A DNA stretch of 64,000 nucleotides, from NCBI RefSeq assembly GCF_037126465.1, contig NC_088202.1:126556123-126620122 (forward strand), read 5' to 3'. The position numbers and the translations under genes were made by a program. Within the stretch, counting starts at the first letter, position 1; each line of letters opens with the position of its first letter. Shown piece by piece: positions 1 to 11,828 of this stretch. The DNA comes from Ornithodoros turicata (lineage: Eukaryota > Arthropoda > Arachnida > Ixodida > Argasidae). The notes below the pieces were generated by a model. That model searched no databases. It saw only the letters and a program-made list of their open reading frames with translations, and was not told the origin of the DNA.

Positions 1-880
1 CCATAGCTTTTGGCTACCAAACACAAGGAAGTTGCCCTCTCAACAAAAGTTAGCAATGAAACAGAATTTTTTAAACTTCTTTTTTGAACTTGCACTGCAT
101 AGGGCTGCATCTGTCCACAGCACATTCTCAATGCGAGCTCTCTTGTCTCGCAATCCTCAACGAGTGTAGGCTGCGGTCAGAGCGCACCATCGAGCGACCA
201 CGCCGTGCAGTAAGCTAAAACTGGACATCACAAGCTTGGAGGAGCTCCCTCCTGGTATCACCCACAGCAATATAGGAGAGAACATGATAGTTTTAGACAC
301 ATCATATTAATGTCGAAAACCTGAAACCATCTAGTGTCAATGAGACCATGCAGACTAGTCTACTTTCTGCTCGATCACTGTCTGCTTCCTCTCTTGGAAC
401 AAGCATAGTCGTATGCAAATGAACTATATATTTTTCTCGAAGTTTGCTTTCCATTGTTTCAGTGCTTCAACATTTCTGCTTATACGTCATGTAATCTTTC
501 AGTTATGAATTGTCTACGCACCATCCGTCTACACGATGAGAACACCGCTCCTGTTGTTAGTTTCACGAGTATTTAGCAGTTGGTATTTACCAGTTACTAT
601 TGAGGAGTTCTTACCGTCATTTCTTTCCTGTGCGGTCCTCCATGATGTAATCAAAGGTCAACCTGGCCCGTGACGTGATCGAGTTTGCGAGCTCTGACAT
701 AGCTTATGTGCGCAACACTTTATATTTAAGGCTGACCGCGCAAGTGTACAGCCATCAACCATCAACATAAACGAATTTTTAAACAAATCAGTGGCAGCAT
801 GTATGGGACCCTAGCTGAGACACACATGGAAAATTTGGATGCCCAAATAAAACATTTTCTTACTATTTCGAAGTAAGTGT
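1..880. other. Unassigned intergenic DNA
   Basis: No gene or recognisable repeat is seen. There is a TATA-like AT stretch near 718-728 followed by a short run of CCATCAAC repeats, but no convincing downstream reading frame, so no promoter is called. Confidence 0.4.
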
Positions 881-882
881 TC

Positions 883-1010
883 TTTTCACTGAACCTTTAG
901 GGGTGTAACATAAAATGTGCAGGGCACACACCAAACTGGGTGTAATTTAACTCCTTCGAACACCCCAGGGTGTATCCAAGTTAAAGGGTGTAACCTGAAA
1001 TGCGGTTGCA
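883..1010. repeat. Degenerate family Y inverted-repeat element
   Basis: The stretch is rich in GGGTGTAA and its complement, arranged so that the two halves partly mirror each other around about 960. The GGGTGTA core and the nearby AACTCC word recur in the better preserved family Y copies at 24343-25276 and 44764-45054. The ends are not definable here, so this is a tentative, old fragment. Confidence 0.3.
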
Positions 1011-1314
1011 AACATGAAGACATTTCTTCAGGCGGGGGAAGATGAGATAATGGATTGACTCAGATTCCCAACCAGGTTGGTTATGAGCGTGTAGCGTCTA
1101 AACGCTGCGTTGTGTTGATTGCCTCAGCTCCTTCAGCCTCAAAGAATGCCTTCATGTTCGCAGACTTACCAGCTTGTACTGTTTTTATCCCTTGTCCTCT
1201 GCAGCGAAAAAATTGTTAATTTGTGGTAGGTAAGTTCAGAAAAGTGTAATATGAAATGACTGACTTTAACGCGCTTGTCACTGGTTCGGCAATATGTTCC
1301 AACACGCAACAGGT

Positions 1315-1604
1315 AATTAGAATGCACAAGTATAGTATTAAATAAGAAACGCTTACGCTTATTACATGTGATATGAAAGACACGCATTTGCATAACTTTA
1401 TGAAGTGGTGCACAAGTATCAACAGTCATCATTATAGACACACTGAAAATTTCCTGAGCAATTAGAATGCACAAGTACAGTATTAAACATGAAATGTTTA
1501 CGTTTATTAGATGTGATATGAAATATGCACATTTGCATAGCCCTATGAAGTGGTGCACAAGTATCAACAGTTTTCATTATAGACACACTGAAAATCTCCT
1601 GAAA
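1315..1604. repeat. 145-bp tandem duplication
   Basis: Two adjacent copies, 1315-1459 and 1460-1604, both begin AATTAGAATGCACAAGTA and share most of their length, including a GTGGTGCACAAGTATCAACA block and an ATTATAGACACACTGAAAA block. They differ by scattered substitutions, so the duplication is not recent. Open frames on the minus strand across it are repetitive and show no known domain. Confidence 0.85.
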
Positions 1605-1902
1605 TTATACTGAAGTCATACCGATATTTTAAGAATATCTTTTGCTAGCGAATTTGTTACCCACAGTTGAACATAAACATTTTCATGTGTTCATTGTGTC
1701 AAGAACAGAAGAAACATGCATTTTTAAAAATTCGCTAGTGTTTCGCCGGATATGTTAAAGGATGCCTCCATAGGATGCCAGATGGCAGATATGTTGTAAA
1801 CGCACCTCATGCACTTTTGTAGTGCGGCTTTTCTTTCCCAATTTGTGTGATATTTGCAATAAATGTAGATATTCAACAAAGCAAAAATTAGAACACGGGT
1901 CA

Positions 1903-1954
1903 CTGCACACTGCACTGCACAAATACACCGCACTGCACACTACACAAATACACC
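1903..1954. repeat. CACTGCACA-rich low-complexity repeat
   Basis: Irregular tandem arrangement of CACTGCACA and CACAAATACAC units. No coding potential is inferred. Confidence 0.6.
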
Positions 1955-1984
1955 TGATATTGCACCTGTATCACACACTTTTTC

Positions 1985-2119
1985 AGCACTATTAGGCCAG
2001 AGGGTGTGTTGCACCCTTCAAAACTTCCAAAGGAAATTTTTAGGCTGTAAAATGGGTGCGATCCTCTAAAGTACGCCACTTCTACACCATTAGGTGTATG
2101 GAAAGATTAAGAGTGTAGA
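1985..2119. repeat. Degenerate family Y fragment
   Basis: The right end reads TTAAGAGTGTAG, the same terminus as the family Y copies ending at 23064 and 45054. Internal GGGTGTGTTGCACCC and AAATGGGTGCG words are also reminiscent of the family. The left end is not resolved. Confidence 0.35.
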
Positions 2120-2610
2120 CAAGTGGTAACCGACCAGAGTGCTGCGCATTATGAGATAGAACTGTGAACCTACTTCCTCGCGAGATGTTGCACGTTGAAT
2201 TTCGACGTTCCTGTTTAATACCCTACTAAGCGCACATAAAATTGCATTTATACTACAACTATACTATGTGCTGCATTTGTATTATTCTTATAATATATTC
2301 GTATCTAGAACAAAGTAGTAATAGCAAACGCATAGCTAGCAAATAAGTCTTGATTTAGACAAAAATACTCTTACAGTTATCTGATTTCTTTTTTTTTTTT
2401 TTTCTCCTCGTTTACATCTAACAAAAGATGGCGGTGGCCCCGGAAAAAAGCTACAACAAAGTAGCTTCCGGCATCCGGGGTCCGCACTGACACTAGGCAG
2501 CACTATACTTAAGGCGCAGAAGTACAGTAAAGTTAACACGTCTAACACACAATAACCTACGCTACATACTCTCATACCCATAAACTTGCTGTAATAAGTA
2601 GAAATATGGA

Positions 2611-2649
2611 TAATAAATAAATAATAAATAAATAAATAAATAAATAAAC
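2611..2649. repeat. (AAAT)n microsatellite
   Basis: Simple tandem AAAT/AATA repeats with one interruption. Confidence 0.9.
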
Positions 2650-2768
2650 ATAGGAGAATAGTGATGAATAGTGATTTTGCAATGATTCAATCGTGAATCT
2701 CATGGCCGTTCCTGATTTTCTTTTTTAAAGGTATGGCCTGACGTTGGTCATACTCTACGCACATAGTA

Positions 2769-3079
2769 CAGGTTGGGACAAAAGTTCACGGAACACGCGA
2801 GCGGCGTATTTTGTCGTCGGTACGACACCCTAGCGGCTGGCGGAAGCGGGTGAGTTCACTGCTTCGGAGGGGTGCAAGCGTGCGATGCCAGAGACACAGC
2901 GGTAGTTCCGGTATCGCCTGGTTGTGTTTGGGAAGTGGAAGCTACCGCTGTGTGTCGCTAACAGCGTACCTTTCCACCCCTCCGAAACAGTGAACTCACC
3001 CGCTTCCTGCAGCCGCTAGGGTGTGCACCGAAGAAAAAGTACGCCGCTCGCGTGTTCCGTAAACTTTTGTCCCAACCTG
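2769..3079. mobile_element. Mariner-like palindromic MITE
   Basis: A 311-bp element whose two halves are near mirror images. The left arm begins CAGGTTGGGACAAAAGTT and the right arm ends with its complement. Similarity extends about 145 bp inwards through ACACGCGAGCGGCGTA and AGCGGGTGAGTTCACTG. It is flanked by TA on both sides (2767-2768 and 3080-3081), as expected for Tc1/mariner insertions. There is no transposase, so it would have depended on an enzyme supplied elsewhere. A short frame at 2811-2993 lies inside the palindrome and is not taken as a gene. Confidence 0.85.
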
Positions 3080-3081
3080 TA

Positions 3082-6000
3082 CGAGCTACATACCGTAAAG
3101 TTTGATCATATGTACAACGAATGAGAAACCTGCGATCTGTTGTGCAACACTACACACAAGAAGGTGTCTGTCACCCAGCCCCTTACATTGAAATACACAC
3201 ATCTGTTACATACGGGCACGAAGTTCACAACGTAATTGTAGAAAAAGCCTGAGCTTGGGAGAGAGAACGACAGCAAGGACGACAACGACACGAGTTAGGC
3301 CCTGCTTGTGTCCTGTCCTCCTTTTCATCATCCAGCTTGGCTACGTTTATTCTATTTTATCAGTCAGAATCTAACCTTTCCTGGGTGAAGTTGCGCACGG
3401 ACGCAACGATAAGGACTGTACCAGACCGAGTGTCTGCTCAGAGAGGAGAGAGGGAGAAAGGTGTCCAGCCTCGGGAACACAGGCAGCGAGCGGAAACATT
3501 CGAGCTTGGCTCGGGGAGACTCCGAAAGTGGTCGTAAACGTTGACGCTGCTTCGAGCGGTCGTTAACGATCGTGTCTTGATGAATGCGTCATTGGACATT
3601 TCGTCGTTTGGCCAGAATGCAGCTGTAAAATTGGGAGGAGCTGCTTGGTAGCTATGAAGCTGACCATCGACCGCAAGGAGGAGTTTCACATGGAAATTGC
3701 GCTGCTTCGTGATTCTAAAACGCCGCCCATTGCCACACAGATGCAAAAGGAAATATGCCTGCTGCTCTCACTGGAGAACTGGTCATTACGTAGATCCGGC
3801 GCCAAACGCGAGGACACGGATAGCACGTGTGTGGGTTCGGTTTTTGTTTAACATGTGCTTGTCAGCGTATGCGAGCAACCAATCCCAGTTTCACTTTTGG
3901 ACGACGATTATCATGCGTAACAAAGACATTCAAATGATGGAGAAAATTATGCAAATTATTTTTGCTCTACGGCAGTAACTATTGTTGAAGTGCGGACAAT
4001 GGGTCTGGTACCACGTAAAATGTGATCGCAGGTCTGCGAATTTTTAAAGGAACTGGGGCGGTACTTGGGAGTAAGATGCTTGAATAAACGCCCTATTTCG
4101 TTGATGCAGGTGTGATGAAAGTAGCCCGGGGATGACATGTCTCACCCACATCCCGCAACTCTGAGCCGTAGCGAGCACACGCATTTTACCTGTAGTATCT
4201 GGAATAACGCTGCAATAACATTGTTTCGAACACGAAATAACCCCGGTGTAGTTTTATCGCACACTATGTCAATGCTTTAACCGGTCTCCTAAACGTGTCT
4301 TCATTACACACATCCGTCAATATTACGTATGTACGCTTCCCTCTTTCTTTCTATTTGTTTTCAATGCAGATGAATATGTGCGTCACTCGTATGCACACAC
4401 TAACAAAGAGGAACTACTCAAAAGAAACGTTAATTCGCTGCAGCAAATTTATAGCCTCTCAAGAACGCATCCATTCAGAAGCTGCTTGTGTCCTTTCAGT
4501 TCGTGCCTTTGCCCAACGTTCAGGTTCTTTTCTGCAGTGAATTTCATCCATCAGCTTGCCTGCATTTATGCTATTTTATCAGTAACATACCTTAACCACA
4601 GAGAGACTATTTCACATTAAAAGAAATTGTACTGTATAGTGAACAAATAACTCAAAGCTCTTTGGTTGCACGGAGTGTGTGGGGGGAGAGGAGATATGAA
4701 GCTTATTGGTTTATAACTTCAACGTGCCATACCAGCACAAGACACTTTGTTGTGCACGTTTATGTACAACCTGAAACACGTCGTCAACATTCGTGTTATT
4801 AAGCAGCTTAAGAAAATATTCGTATTGATAGTAGAAAAAATATGTCATATTATGAATAGGTCATATTATGAATATCATTATTCCGTCGATTCTCGACCAA
4901 CGTCCCCTACAGAGAATGCTACTTACAAAAGATCTGGGAAGCAGCCTCCCCGACAGCTCTGCATGCAGTGTTATGGACGATATGGAACATCATAATTTCA
5001 TGCGAATGTACAGGGAAGCCCGTGGCCCTCTGCAGTCGAATTTAGCCGTCAGTAGGCAACGGGAATTTACGACATAGACATCGACACGCCATCGAAGCGG
5101 ACAAAAGGTTTTGACGCATGGCGTGAAAAGTACACCGTAGCGCTAACTCATCTTGGACAACCACGAACTGCTACACATGTTTTCTTATTTTACTTGTTCT
5201 TCATGCTGCCGTCACATCAACAACCTCACCGACACCTGGTAGACTACGCTATTAACCACCCTTTAGCGATGCAAGGGAGCTGGAGTAGCCGGTGGGGGAT
5301 ATGTTTATTGTAAAGGAACTACGGAAATGTTAGCCATACTCGAGTCTGCTTGCTACTCCCCTAAACGAAACAGTCGGATGCACTATCATAATTTACGCCG
5401 TTTCCTCGCCGTTCGGTGGTGGTCAAGTCAGTTAGGAAATTGCATGCCCGGTGTGCAGGACATTTGCAATCATCATCCACTACATCCACTCTGAAAACTT
5501 TTAGCGAGTAGAAGTAATCCTAGTTACACCTAATCAGTACGGTCCACAAAGCATTTGCTGTTCCTCTCGCGTTCGTGCAATAGTCGCGTTTCTCGATTGT
5601 TTTCTGGTATTCACTGCAAACGACATTCTCTCTTCCTCTGTTCTGGGTTACCGAGCGGTGACCTGACGGAAAACCTACGGGGAAACCATGGGCAGGGCAA
5701 CCCATTATACGAAGCTCAAACAAGGACAGCTCCTATATAGTGTTTGGATAAGAGGACATCGCTTCAGTGACAGACCACGCCAAAGGTACATTACGACTAT
5801 CCCAGATTCCATGCCTGCTAGCTCCATATCGATGTCCGAAGTGATGCCGGCAAGGGTACGTTGGGAAGGGAGGTGAACTATGGCGTAACGTTGACATTTT
5901 TCTCGATCCGTCCGAGCAAACTATCCTCAATGCGTGCCGGATAACTTTTACGCTTTACTTAATGTGTGTCACAAAGACACGACGCCTTTGCAACACTTTT

Positions 6001-6778
6001 TTTTTTACAGCGACAGCTGTCTGTTAAGGGCTTAATTTCGTGAAGATCCTGTCCTGTACGTCGCATCGCCGAAAACAAGAAACTATAGATAACAGATATG
6101 ACGAGATACCTCGTTTCTCGTTGACACTTGCAACCTCAATGTGCTCGATGGGATGGTAAATGGAGCCACCGCCATCCTAAACTTGCCATTGACTTTGACG
6201 AAGAGGGTCTACCGATGCGCGTGTAGTTTCAATTCGAAGGAGACGCCACAGGCACATAAACAGCTCTGTCGCTGTCGTTGGTTTGGTGCCACTAACTTGC
6301 ATCATACTTTTGCAGATATTGTCATAGATTTCTATGATACATAGATACATATAGTTACATAGATACATACATAGATAGCTTTTGCAAATAGATGTCTATA
6401 TGACAAATGCATAGATTTATGTCACATAGAATAGATTTGCATATTTCAGTTGAAGGAAGTGGTGAGTCATTCATCCCTTCTAAATAAGGCTTAACGCGGC
6501 ATTCTTTCATTGATAATTTCTGCAAATGTTCAAAGCGAAGAGATTTCTTTCAAGTTCATAAGGGAAATCGAACGTGGGTCTTTAGAACCTGCGGCTACGC
6601 GATCAATGTCTCGCGCGAACAACCAGGGGTAGCCATGTCGAAACACTTATGCCAGCGAAAGGAATATTTTCATCAGCTCCGTAAGCACGTGTAAGACGAG
6701 CGCACATAAGTGCACGCTTTCACTTTTCTTTTTCTTTTTTCTTTTTTTTTGTGTATGTGTGTGTACAAAATATTGCAC
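3082..6778. other. Unassigned intergenic DNA
   Basis: Only short open frames are seen and none shows a known domain. Similar words around CATCCAGCTT...TATTTTATCAGT occur near 3330-3362 and 4549-4582, suggesting an old dispersed repeat. A 17-bp word at 5294-5310 recurs at 30471-30487. A simple ATAGATACAT-type repeat lies at about 6338-6378 and a pyrimidine tract at 6720-6751. Confidence 0.4.
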
Positions 6779-7820
6779 TTACCCTTACATGCCCGAAGTC
6801 CGTGGGATCCATCGCGAAACCGGTGCCACCAGTTGTTACGGTTGCCCCTCTCAGAATGACGGGACGACCAAGGTTCCGGAGCAGAAGACCTTATTTGACG
6901 ACATGAAAACGATGATGACGCCCAAGATGTGCATCGGGAGAGATTCGAAGGCTCTCAAGGACTCGTCCTCGTGATGCCCAGTCTTCGATTCTACCCCGCT
7001 CGCGAGCCCGATGACGTTTCCCCACGAGAATCGTTGACGACAGAGCTGCCGAGTTCATGGCAGAGGCAGAAGATGACGAAACGTAACAACCAGAAAAGAT
7101 GCACCGCGAGACTTTGTATTGTGGTACAACGCCTAGGAGAACGTATTCCACAGAACATCTTATGGTGTTTCTGTATGGAATAAAACTCCAGTACATACCC
7201 CCGGAGGGTACCTGTTTATGGACAACTGCGCCTCCACTTCTAATCTCACTTGCACTAAAACAAGTAAAAGCAAACGAATTACAATCGAAGAAACTATCCA
7301 CATCGTAACAGGAGAGACTTCAAGGGGTTGGAGACCATACTACAAGATACGCTCCAAGAATCGTCAATGAGTAACACATTCTCGATGTTGTGCGGTGTAG
7401 TCTAACTTGCCACAAGGCCTTCATCTCTAACAGAGATAGGACTCAAGATGTATTCAAATAGTCTGTTTCAGAGGTCAAAACAATATCATGCGGCAGGACC
7501 TACCATATAAGCCCTTCCTGTAATACCTGCGTGATCTTCAAGCACGATCACCACATTAACTGTGTTGATTAGTGTTGTTGATTATTGACTGTGAGTTCCT
7601 GTATGTCTAGCGACTTACGAAGACCAGTCGCTTAAGATTACTGTACCTCAACAGCTTAATGAATTCTAATAACCGCCTCTCGATCCCAACACAATCACTG
7701 TGGCTGCATTTAGAAAGTACATTTTGCAACTACCTTAACAGCCTTTTTGTTTTTTTGTATCTCTTTCGTCGGTCCTCGCGCAAGTGTGCCATATTAGGAC
7801 CGTGCGCAGTGATATACATG
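6779..7820. other. Unassigned region with overlapping short frames
   Basis: This part is slightly more GC-rich than its surroundings. It has several overlapping frames on both strands (136 residues on minus at 6891-7301, 84 residues on plus at 6929-7183). None shows a recognisable domain and the frames are broken by stops, so this may be a decayed element. No function is proposed. Confidence 0.3.
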
Positions 7821-7863
7821 TTATTTATTTATTTATTTATTTGATTTATTTTTTATTTATTTT
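7821..7863. repeat. (TTTA)n microsatellite
   Basis: Tandem TTTA repeats with one interruption. Confidence 0.9.
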
Positions 7864-9139
7864 TCATGACCGTGGGTTGCTTTCATTCCGGTAGTTGGAT
7901 GCATTTTGTTTTTCTTCGGTACTTTGATTAGCTAGAAGATTTTTAGATAGAAGAAGACATCAAGACACTAGTCTTTCTCAGCGCTTCCAAACATTCAAGG
8001 CTGGCTACAGGACACTGAAAACATGATTTGTTATAGTGTACATTCAGGAGAATGAGCGGCTAAAATATCAGTGCAAAAATGGTGGCGCCATCTTGGGGTC
8101 AGCCCCATCCAAATAATTATTCTTGCATGAGGAGTTGCAGCTTGTAGAGTACCATATTTTTTAAACGAGCGCAAGTACCAGCACCGCATATCGTTAAAAG
8201 CTTTACAAGAAATTCAATTTAGATAGATCCTTAGGAGAACGTGCTTATTTTCTCTTCTGCGTATTTTGATGCCTTTGGGGGCTTAAATGTCTGCCTATTT
8301 TGGGCCTTTTCAGTGCCTATAAATCTGGGCCCTAGCAATAACATTAAACGCCATGATGTCGCGATGCCACACTTTTGGCGCCGTCATGCGTTCTTTTGCT
8401 TTTGTCAGTGAAAATTTCAAACAATTCTAGATTTTCCTTCATTAAAGAATACTTGTGTAACCTCAAATTTTGAAATAATATTGTCCAGCACGGTACAAAG
8501 TGGTCTATGAAAGAGCAAAATCATCGTCAATAATTTCATCGGCAAATGAGTTGTGGCAATCTCATTAAGCAGAAACTGACATTCAGACAAATGTCATTAA
8601 ATATATCCGTGTGGCACAGCACGAATAACATTAAAACTCAAGGCATTAAGCACTTAATGTCATTTTTCCTGCCCGTGTGCAGATATGTTAGATTTACAGC
8701 AACAGGTGTGATAATTAATGAACGTAATTCTTTTAAATATCTCCGCACCGTAAGTTAATGATAATTCATTGTGTATAAACCTCTGCACATTTTACAGGTG
8801 TAAACAATTACTATCATACCAGTTTTTGGGAAGTCGGGCATATGTATGGGCCCTCAAAATGCAACTTTGAACGTGCCTCACGTCATACCTTACGTTTTCC
8901 TTGACAACGAAATGCACAGGAACTGACAGTTATAATAATTGAGGTTCGATGTGACAGGTTATTCGCTTTTAAAAGGTCTGCAATCATTCCAATATCGAGC
9001 TGACGGCCACGAAAGCAGACACCTACTGGCGAAAGTGAAAAATATCATATTTAGGCCCGGTTTGACCAACGCTGGTTAACTTTGAAGCCAGATCAAGGGT
9101 TGCTCAATTCTTGTTTTAGAAATGGTATAGTTAGTGACG
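7864..9139. other. Unassigned AT-rich DNA
   Basis: No gene or repeat is recognised. The longest frame (70 residues, 8546-8758) shows no domain. Confidence 0.4.
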
Positions 9140-9400
9140 TGATAAACAACAACAATTTTATTTTTAAGATGATGAATGGGGAGCTTCATCGCAAGGGGCG
9201 ATACTCTACCCCATTGCTGGTGGTGATGTGGGGAATGAAGCAATGAGCCCCTTCACAATAAGGATCGAAGTCCTATGGTGTCCAAAAGCGTCAAAAGAGC
9301 TTTGAGGGCAGAGCGTTGGTGGGCCGGATTTGGTCAGGGACCAAGGAATTTTGATAGAAAGCGGGGTGTGGGGCGAGAGGCCAGCTGATTAAGAGATGAG
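9140..9400 (+). repeat. Dispersed repeat family Z
   Basis: The copy starts after an AACAACAAC run and contains GATGATGAATGGGGAG, then CATCGC...GGGGCGATACTCTACCCCATTG, then GGTGGTGATG. The same ordered words occur on the minus strand at about 47570-47830 and more weakly at 27702-27905. The family looks like a short interspersed element or the end of a larger one. Its true boundaries and class cannot be settled from three copies. Confidence 0.55.
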
Positions 9401-9774
9401 TGATGAATGTGGTTTTCAGTTATCCTTTTGGCATCCATGTGCTTGAACCCATTCACTTTATATCATGTGAAAAGTCATATCTAAACCTATCGGACGATGC
9501 TAATCCAATGGTTGCATCCATCACCTGCAGGGGTCTCGCAATGGGCACATTTTACGTTTTGCGAACCTTCCACAACGTTCTATTACCAATGAAAAGGATG
9601 TGGCTTTCACACTGCCTGGGGGACTGCTGGCAACCTGAAACAAAAGCTATGGTGTTACCCCTGGATACAGATCTTTACGAAGCGCTTCGTTTCTTCTCAC
9701 TACTTTGTCGGTATGTTCGAGGACTGGGGCTTCTTAGCAATCTGGTTTAACGTTTTCTGCAAAAGCCTGCCACA

Positions 9775-9813
9775 TGGCCCGTGCTTGGCCCATGCTTGGC
9801 CCGTGCTTGGCCC
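9775..9813. repeat. 11-bp minisatellite
   Basis: About 3.5 units of TGGCCCGTGCT, alternating with the variant TGGCCCATGCT. A separate pair of ATGTCAATAACTCCCT words follows at 9876-9891 and 9898-9913. Confidence 0.8.
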
Positions 9814-10329
9814 ATTAGAAAAAGTGGCTCTATGCCAGTGCTCAGCCAACAGCAGCCCTACTTTTACCCAATATCATGTCAATAACTCCCTCCATCAATG
9901 TCAATAACTCCCTTTAGGGAAGCGGAGTTGAGCGTTAAATTCAAGTTAAGGGGCCGTTGACCTCGGTTCAAATGCTAATCGGCATTTGTGAAACCGCAGG
10001 CCTCAGTGGCGCAAGCTATACGTTTAGTGTATAACGGTGAAAGAACGTTATGGTGTATCAGTCTGTCGTATGAAGCTATGAAGCATTATATAGAGCACAT
10101 ACACCTCCCATTGCTAACGTCTGCGCGGCAGGGACCATAAAAACCAACAGAGAAGCACTTGCTCTAGCACTGCTCTATAGCATAACCTCTTCAAAGGGTG
10201 TAAGAAGACTGGTAGAATACATCGGTCGTTTTTTGACCTGTGGATTCTGGGCATCATGGCGCGGGCACTTCGCTGGACTGCTGAATATCTTAAAGAAATG
10301 TCAGTTTTCATAAGGACAACTGAAGGTGA

Positions 10330-10745
10330 TACAAGCTCTCAAACCTAACGTGTGCCCCAGGGAGGTGTCCTTAGCCCACTCCTCTTTAACGTCGTTTTGG
10401 CTGCGCTGCCCGCCATGTTACCTCGCGGCGTGTACATCAGTCTTTATGCGGACGGCATCTGCATATGGTCATTCGGTAAGTAGTGGCCAGCCCTGCAGCG
10501 TAGCCTTCAGAGTGTCGTGGACTGTGTTGTTGGAACCTTCCCTCCTGCAGAGGTGCATGGACGTCTCATCAGAAAAGACTGTGGTGCTTCCCTTTATGCG
10601 CCGGCATCTAAATAAATTTCAGCTGCATATCGGCAGCTTCTGGATATGCCGATATGCAGATAGCGTAGATTTCTGGGGTTACTCTGGATCGGAGTTTGTC
10701 GCGGGCGGCGGAGGTGCATTGACTAAAGGCAAGAGCGGAGAGTAG
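10330..10745 (+). pseudogene. I-type LINE reverse transcriptase fragment
   Basis: Translation from about 10353 gives PQGGVLSPLLFNVVLAALP, which is RT motif B, followed by LYADGICIW, the catalytic palm motif. The second catalytic Asp is replaced by Gly (YADG instead of YADD). Further on, in a shifted frame, MDVSSEKTVV matches the SAEK segment that follows the palm in this clade and is also seen in the copy at 50-52 kb. Frameshifts and missing ends make it a pseudogene. It is likely the upstream part of the element whose RNase H and tail lie at 12290-13428, with later insertions between them. An intact protein of this type copies element RNA into DNA at the target site. Confidence 0.8.
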
Positions 10746-11099
10746 CCTCAACGTACTGAGATATATATGCAGATGGGTAGAAATCCATATATATGCGGCT
10801 TTCCATGGGGCAGCTCGACGAAACCTGTTGCAGGAACATACAGGACGTTGGTAACTTGTACCTTTTGAAGCGTTGTCAGAAATCTTGCAATAAAGAACCC
10901 CATCTCAGATACCTTTCGAGGAGACCTGCTGTCCATTGGCGACGGTAACGATATCAGCCCTAGTCCTGTAGTTCTTCGTGTAGAAACTTCGGTCATTGCA
11001 CATATGGCTGATTGCACCTTAATCGATGTGCCAGGTCGTGGATGAGGAACTTCCGTTGGCCTCTGGGGGAGAAGAACCACGTGACGTAACCGTCTTTGC

Positions 11100-11560
11100 T
11101 CACTGTTTCCCGCGCTGTCTCCGCCAGTCCTTCCTTTGTGCTTTCCATGCTGGACAATCACGTTTCAAGTGTCCCTCTTTCTTACAGAAGAAACATTCCT
11201 GGGAGATCGAGGATCCCTTCATCGCATTCTGCGACTGTGTCCGGAGCGCAAGATCAGACACCACTGCTGTGGAAGTAATCTTCGCCTTTCTCTTATACTC
11301 GTCCACCAACTTCCCTTTCACGTACTCTAATGTCAGATCTTCATCCGGGCGAGCATCGAGGGCTGTGACAAGAGGTTCATAATGTCCGGGAGACCACTCA
11401 GCAGAAGTGCAGCAACTTGAAAATATGTTGTATCTTCACCGATTCCTCTCAGGTGCTCCACTAATTCCAAAGTGCGCCTGCATGTCCTCTGCCAAGTCCA
11501 ACTTCGTCTGATAAAATTTCCTCAGCAGATACAACTTGTTGCTAAGATTCGCCATCTCGT
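11100..11560 (-). pseudogene. Copia-type gag remnant with CCHC knuckle
   Basis: The minus-strand frame 11100-11321 encodes GKLVDEYKR followed by CFFCKKEGHLKRDC, a CX2CX4HX4C zinc knuckle typical of retrotransposon gag. Upstream on the same strand are the segments KLYLLRKFYQTKLDLAED, EHLRGIGED and VAALLLSGLP, which are hallmarks of Copia gag. At least two frameshifts separate these pieces. No protease, integrase or RT follows. A complete Gag would package element RNA into cytoplasmic particles. The fragment lies on the strand opposite the surrounding LINE pieces, consistent with a separate insertion. Confidence 0.75.
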
Positions 11561-11627
11561 GCACCTTGCGGAGCACCTTGCACCCTTCGTGCACCTTGCG
11601 CAGATACGTACGCACATCCGATCATGC

Positions 11628-11814
11628 GGGTACAAGTTGCTTAGACACGCCGTCTTCCGCGAGGAACGTTAAATACGGGGTGCCGTGTGGTGAGCTTTCA
11701 TCGCACGTTAAAGAACCCTCAGGTGGGCAAAAGCAATCCACAGACCGACCACTGTGGCGTCGCTCATGATCGCAGTTGTCGCGCGACGTAAACCCCCAAT
11801 TATTTAGAATTTAA
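11628..11814 (+). mobile_element. SINE-like family S2 with 14-bp target duplication
   Basis: The 187-bp insert is bounded by identical 14-bp direct repeats ACATCCGATCATGC (11614-11627 and 11815-11828), the signature of LINE-machinery insertion. It contains GCACGTTAAAGAACCC, CACTGTGGCGTCGCTCATGAT and GCGACGTAAA, and ends in an AATTATT-type tail. The same ordered words occur at 61137-61258 and, on the minus strand, at 31660-31855 and 44432-44600. It carries no protein. Its 3' end may mimic the 3' end of a partner LINE, which is inference. Confidence 0.8.
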
Positions 11815-11828
11815 ACATCCGATCATGC

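Noticed and set aside
6559..6625. Minus-strand CACGTTCGATTTCC resembling a tRNA B box
   Set aside because: No A box and no pairing stems could be found, so a tRNA or SINE is not supported.
9960..10035. CCTCGGTTCAAATGC and GTGGCGCAAGCT words like B and A boxes
   Set aside because: They are in the wrong order for one strand and no cloverleaf forms.
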